Virus record (IMG/VR): IMGVR_UViG_3300047557_001143
Location: 1-56,291 of that record
DNA from: a virus
DNA: 56,291 nt
Strand: one strand, 5' to 3'
Part shown: positions 53,663-56,291 of the stretch, one piece after another
Layout: the number at the start of each line of letters is the position of its first letter
Position numbering within the stretch: the first letter of the stretch is position 1
Notes under the pieces: generated by a model
What the model saw: the letters and a program-made list of their open reading frames with translations, nothing else
What the model was told of the DNA's origin: nothing
Database searches by the model: none
Made by a program: the position numbers and the translations under genes

Positions 53663-54089
53663 ACCGGTAGCGTTTACCGACGCTGATGTTGCTTGGGCTT
53701 TCCCGAGTGTTGACCCCGGTGCAAAACCTCTTGGCGGCCGCATTCTTGTGCAACTGCGCCGCACGAAGAAGAAAGCAACATCCGCGGGGATCATCCTAGT
53801 CGAGGAGACCAAGGAGACCGAGAAGTGGAACAACATGGTGGCTAAGGTCATCGCCATTGGACCGCTTGCCTTCCGCAACCGCGACACCAACGAACCATGG
53901 CCTGAGGGCTCCTGGTGCGAAGTGGGTGATTACATCCGCGTCCCGAAGTGGGGCGGCGACCGTTGGGAAGTTCCTGTTCCCGGCGAGGAGGATGGAATCG
54001 AAGACCCGGCGCTCTTCATGATCTTGAACGATCACGAGATCATCGCCAAGGTCACCTGCAACCCGTTGCTGATGCGTGCTTTCATCTAA
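53649..54089 (+). CDS. GroES-like co-chaperonin
   Basis: 146 residues from ATG at 53649 (53655 is an equally possible start). GGRILVQLRRTKKKATSAGIILVEET, AKVIAIGPLAF, WCEVGDYIRVPKWGGDRW and MILNDHEIIAKV line up with the beta barrel, mobile-loop and C-terminal strands of GroES, with an insertion relative to bacterial GroES. Phage co-chaperonins (as T4 gp31) replace or assist host GroES in folding the capsid. Its place between portal and scaffold genes fits that role well. Confidence 0.85.
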   Translation: MKMNEPVAFTDADVAWAFPSVDPGAKPLGGRILVQLRRTKKKATSAGIILVEETKETEKWNNMVAKVIAIGPLAFRNRDTNEPWPEGSWCEVGDYIRVPKWGGDRWEVPVPGEEDGIEDPALFMILNDHEIIAKVTCNPLLMRAFI

Positions 54090-54099
54090 GAGGAGTCCT

Positions 54100-55071
54100 A
54101 TGAGCACACAGAACACCGAAGAGCGGATTGAGGTCAAGGAGGAGGTTGACGGCTCTGCCGTCGTGAACCTGCCTGACAACATTGCCGCTCCTGAGCAAGA
54201 GCCCGCGGATGAGCCCGCGGAAGAGGTAGAGGCCGCTGCGCCGGCCGACGAGGATGCCGACAGTCCTGGCGATTCCGACGCCCTGCGGGAGGCCAAAAGG
54301 GCTCGCCGCAAAGCCAAGCGGGAACTGGTCAAGAAGACGAACCAGGAGAAGGATCACCGTCTGGCCATGCTTCAGAAGCAGAACCAGGAACTGATGGAGC
54401 GCCTGTCTGCGGTGGAGCGCAAGACGCATTCTGCGGATCTGGCCCGGTTGGACAAGACGATCGAGGATTCTGAACTTCGCCTGCAGTACGCCAGGATGAA
54501 GATTGCGGAGGCCACGAGCGCCGGTGACGGCGAGGCCCTGGCCAAGGCCCAGGAGATGTGGTACGACTCTCGTCGGCAGGTGGAAGAACTCAAGCGTCTG
54601 CGCGAGTCGGCAGCCACTCCTCGGCAGCAGCAGAGCATCCCGGACCCCCGTCTGCAGCGATTGGCGGCCAACTGGATGGAGCGCAACTCTTGGTACAAAC
54701 CCGACAACCGGGATACTGATAGTCGAATCGCCAAGCAAATTGATGAGGCCCTGACGGCCGAGGGTTGGGACCCGACCTCGGAAGATTATTGGGACGAACT
54801 TGATAATCGCTTGCAGCGGTATCTGCCCCATCGCTACAATCAAAAAGCCGACGAGTATTCCTCGTCTTCACGGAGTAGGCCAAGGAGTATGGTGACTTCA
54901 TCGGGACGCGAGTCCCCGGCAAGCGCAGGTGGTCGCAACACTTTCACGCTCTCACCCGAACAGGTGCGTGCAATGAAGGAGGCGGGCTTTTGGGATGACC
55001 CCCAGAAGCGAGCCAAGATGATCAAGCGTTATGCACAAGAGGCCCGTCAAAACCAAGGCTACAGGAGTTAA
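54100..55071 (+). CDS. scaffolding protein
   Basis: 323 residues from ATG at 54100 (AGGAG upstream). Very acidic, Ala/Glu-rich N-terminus, then a long coiled coil (EAKRARRKAKRELVKKTNQEKDHRLAMLQKQNQELMERLSAVER and beyond), and a C-terminus with FTLSPEQVRAMKEAGFWDDPQKRAKMIKRYAQEAR, the helix that usually binds the coat protein. The composition and position (after portal, before the capsid) are those of podovirus scaffolds. Confidence 0.85.
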   Translation: MSTQNTEERIEVKEEVDGSAVVNLPDNIAAPEQEPADEPAEEVEAAAPADEDADSPGDSDALREAKRARRKAKRELVKKTNQEKDHRLAMLQKQNQELMERLSAVERKTHSADLARLDKTIEDSELRLQYARMKIAEATSAGDGEALAKAQEMWYDSRRQVEELKRLRESAATPRQQQSIPDPRLQRLAANWMERNSWYKPDNRDTDSRIAKQIDEALTAEGWDPTSEDYWDELDNRLQRYLPHRYNQKADEYSSSSRSRPRSMVTSSGRESPASAGGRNTFTLSPEQVRAMKEAGFWDDPQKRAKMIKRYAQEARQNQGYRS

Positions 55072-55074
55072 GAC

Positions 55075-55623
55075 ATGGAATCTCGTCTCAAGAAATCACT
55101 GAAGAGCGGCGGCCGTCATGATCGCGCAAGCGAGGACGCGAGTCGTCTGCCTCCTCAAGAAAAGTTCATTTCTTCGCAGGAGCGTCGCAAGATGTGGAGC
55201 GATGAATGGACGCAGTCGGCACTGCCCAAGACCCCGGAGATTCCGGGATGGCACCTGTGTTGGCTTTCAACCACCAACGCCTACGACACCATCGACAAGC
55301 GTATGAGGCTCGGGTATGTACCGGTGATGGCCGAAGAGTTACCCGGATTCCAAAACTACAAAGTCAAGGCAGGCGAGTTCGTTGGACAAATCTCGTGCAA
55401 CGAGATGCTGCTGTTCAAACTTCCCATGGAGGTCTATCAAGACATCATGCGGGAACTGCACTACGAGAAGCCCCGCGAGGAGGAGGAGAAGATCCGAGTC
55501 CAAGTGGAGAATCTGCAGGGTGCGCGGGACAGCAACGGGAAATCCCTTGTGCGGTTGGAAGGCGACGGGCTTGGACAGTTCGATTCACAGCCAACCAATT
55601 CTGCCCCCGTATTCGAGGGCTAA
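55075..55623 (+). CDS. head-assembly-region protein, unknown
   Basis: 182 residues; ATG three bases after the scaffold stop. KFISSQERRKMWSDEWTQSALPKTPEIPGWHLCWLSTTNAYDTIDKRMRLGYVPVMAEELPGF is a conserved block in phages of this kind, always between scaffold and capsid-associated genes. The C-terminal half is charged and helical. Likely a minor head component. Confidence 0.65.
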   Translation: MESRLKKSLKSGGRHDRASEDASRLPPQEKFISSQERRKMWSDEWTQSALPKTPEIPGWHLCWLSTTNAYDTIDKRMRLGYVPVMAEELPGFQNYKVKAGEFVGQISCNEMLLFKLPMEVYQDIMRELHYEKPREEEEKIRVQVENLQGARDSNGKSLVRLEGDGLGQFDSQPTNSAPVFEG

Positions 55624-55632
55624 GGAGCAAAA

Positions 55633-56229
55633 ATGTCTGCTACCAATGCTCCGTTCGGTCTGCGCCCCGCGTTCCATCCATCTGGTCTGGATCGCGCTCA
55701 GGCTCTGGCCAACGGTATCGTCTCGGCTTATGCCAACAACATCCTCAAGGGTCAACCGGTCAAGTATGTGACCGGCGGCACCATTGAAGAAGTCACTGGC
55801 ACGGAAGCCTTCGTGGGCGCCTTCGCGGGCGTCGAGTGGACCGACACGACTGGTCGTCGTCGCGTCTCCAACTACTGGCCGGCCCAGACCGCGTACGAGA
55901 CTGGCTCGTGCGTGGCCTATTTCTACAACGATCCCAACATCGTGTACGAAATCCAGGCTGACGGCGCGGTTGCCCAGTCGTCTATCGGCGACGAAGCCAA
56001 CTTCGTTAACCTGACGGCGGGTTCTACCGTCACCGGCCTTTCGCAGTGCCGCCTGAATTCGACGCTTGTGGGCGCGAACAACTCGGGCCAAATGCGTATC
56101 GTCGATATTGCCCCCTATCCGGGCAATGACTGGGGTGATGCTTTCACGATCGTCCGTGTGACGGTTGCGGCGCATCAATTCGCTCAAGTTCGCGTCTCGG
56201 GTGCTAACTACACCCCGGTCGCTATCTAA
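55633..56229 (+). CDS. capsid decoration-type protein
   Basis: 198 residues; ATG at 55633 after AAGGAGC. SATNAPFGLRPAFHPSGLDRAQALANGIVSAYANNILKGQPVKYV is a recognisable start of a head protein found directly before the capsid gene. The rest is beta-rich with AFVGAFAGVEWTDTTGRRRVSNYWPAQTAY and a C-terminal IDIAPYPGN-type turn. It probably coats the capsid surface. AAGGAGGG for the capsid gene follows seven bases later. Confidence 0.7.
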   Translation: MSATNAPFGLRPAFHPSGLDRAQALANGIVSAYANNILKGQPVKYVTGGTIEEVTGTEAFVGAFAGVEWTDTTGRRRVSNYWPAQTAYETGSCVAYFYNDPNIVYEIQADGAVAQSSIGDEANFVNLTAGSTVTGLSQCRLNSTLVGANNSGQMRIVDIAPYPGNDWGDAFTIVRVTVAAHQFAQVRVSGANYTPVAI

Positions 56230-56244
56230 TAAGGAGGGCGAATC

Positions 56245-56291
56245 ATGGCAGCCCCGATGCGTAGTACAGACTTTCGTTCCATCGTTGAGCC
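56245..56291 (+). CDS. major capsid protein, N-terminal start (truncated by window end)
   Basis: 47 bases from ATG at 56245 (AAGGAGGG upstream) give MAAPMRSTDFRSIVEP before the window ends. This is the usual start of the capsid family whose C-terminal part opens the window. Joined to base 1 the frame is off by one, so between the pieces a stretch of length 3n+1 is missing (family knowledge suggests a few dozen codons). Confidence 0.75.
   Translation, partial: MAAPMRSTDFRSIVE

Overview
The window looks like an almost complete tailed-phage genome. It opens inside a major capsid protein gene and closes 47 bases into what is very probably the same gene (start at 56245), so the molecule is probably circular or circularly permuted and was cut in the capsid gene. 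The two gene pieces do not join in frame, so a short stretch is missing. The DNA is GC-rich by eye. Gene content suggests a podovirus-like virion: a large portal, two small adaptor-like proteins, a tail-tube/stabilisation protein, three putative internal virion proteins, tail-fibre proteins with LamG domains, and no tape-measure, sheath or long tail tube. The host is probably a GC-rich proteobacterium, perhaps a freshwater Burkholderiales; this is inference from style only. I see no integrase, DNA polymerase, helicase, RNA polymerase, tRNA or CRISPR array.

Layout. 1-4295: capsid C-terminus, decoration-like and Lys/Gly-rich proteins, with two UUCG-loop terminators and an inserted HNH endonuclease. 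4306-13839: adaptor-like protein, fibre-type proteins and two multi-LamG proteins. 13849-16251: small protein, three membrane proteins (holin/spanin-like), a GH24 lysozyme and a DUF5872 protein. 16251-29514: adaptor, fibre, tail-tube protein, a 1623-residue protein with an 88-fold Gly-X run, and putative ejection proteins, ending in a terminator at 29554. 29575-33609: leftward early operon of 14 short, mostly overlapping genes, including a RecB-like nuclease, an SSB-like protein and several tiny membrane proteins. 33610-33712: divergent control region with a Cro/YdaS-like regulator that may be leaderless. 33931-34062: an RNA with two competing folds, one of which hides the next ribosome binding site. 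34064-38985: replication organiser, PAPS-reductase-like enzyme, nucleases, small proteins. 38982-41445: sugar module (two glycosyltransferases and a GDP-mannose 3,5-epimerase). 41446-43870: short genes behind two related promoters, plus a secreted Cys-rich peptide with its own promoter. 44164-46177: terminase. 46178-46780: a non-coding locus with a strong promoter and a rod-like RNA ending in a terminator. 46781-56291: a PcfJ-like giant protein, portal, a GroES-like co-chaperonin, scaffold, decoration protein and the start of the capsid gene.

How it works together. The regulator and the leftward/rightward promoters set early expression. The rightward operon supplies a replisome organiser and recombination nucleases and must borrow the host replisome. 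The terminase and portal blocks package DNA, and the lysis cassette sits inside the tail block. The sugar module could decorate the virion or the host surface.

Most striking points: (1) reading the whole window I found no AGCT and no ACGT, although other four-base palindromes are common; (2) the switch-like RNA before the replication genes; (3) the promoter-driven rod RNA after terminase; (4) the epimerase/fucosyltransferase-like module alongside a huge Gly-Ser tract; (5) the autonomous secreted Cys-rich peptide.
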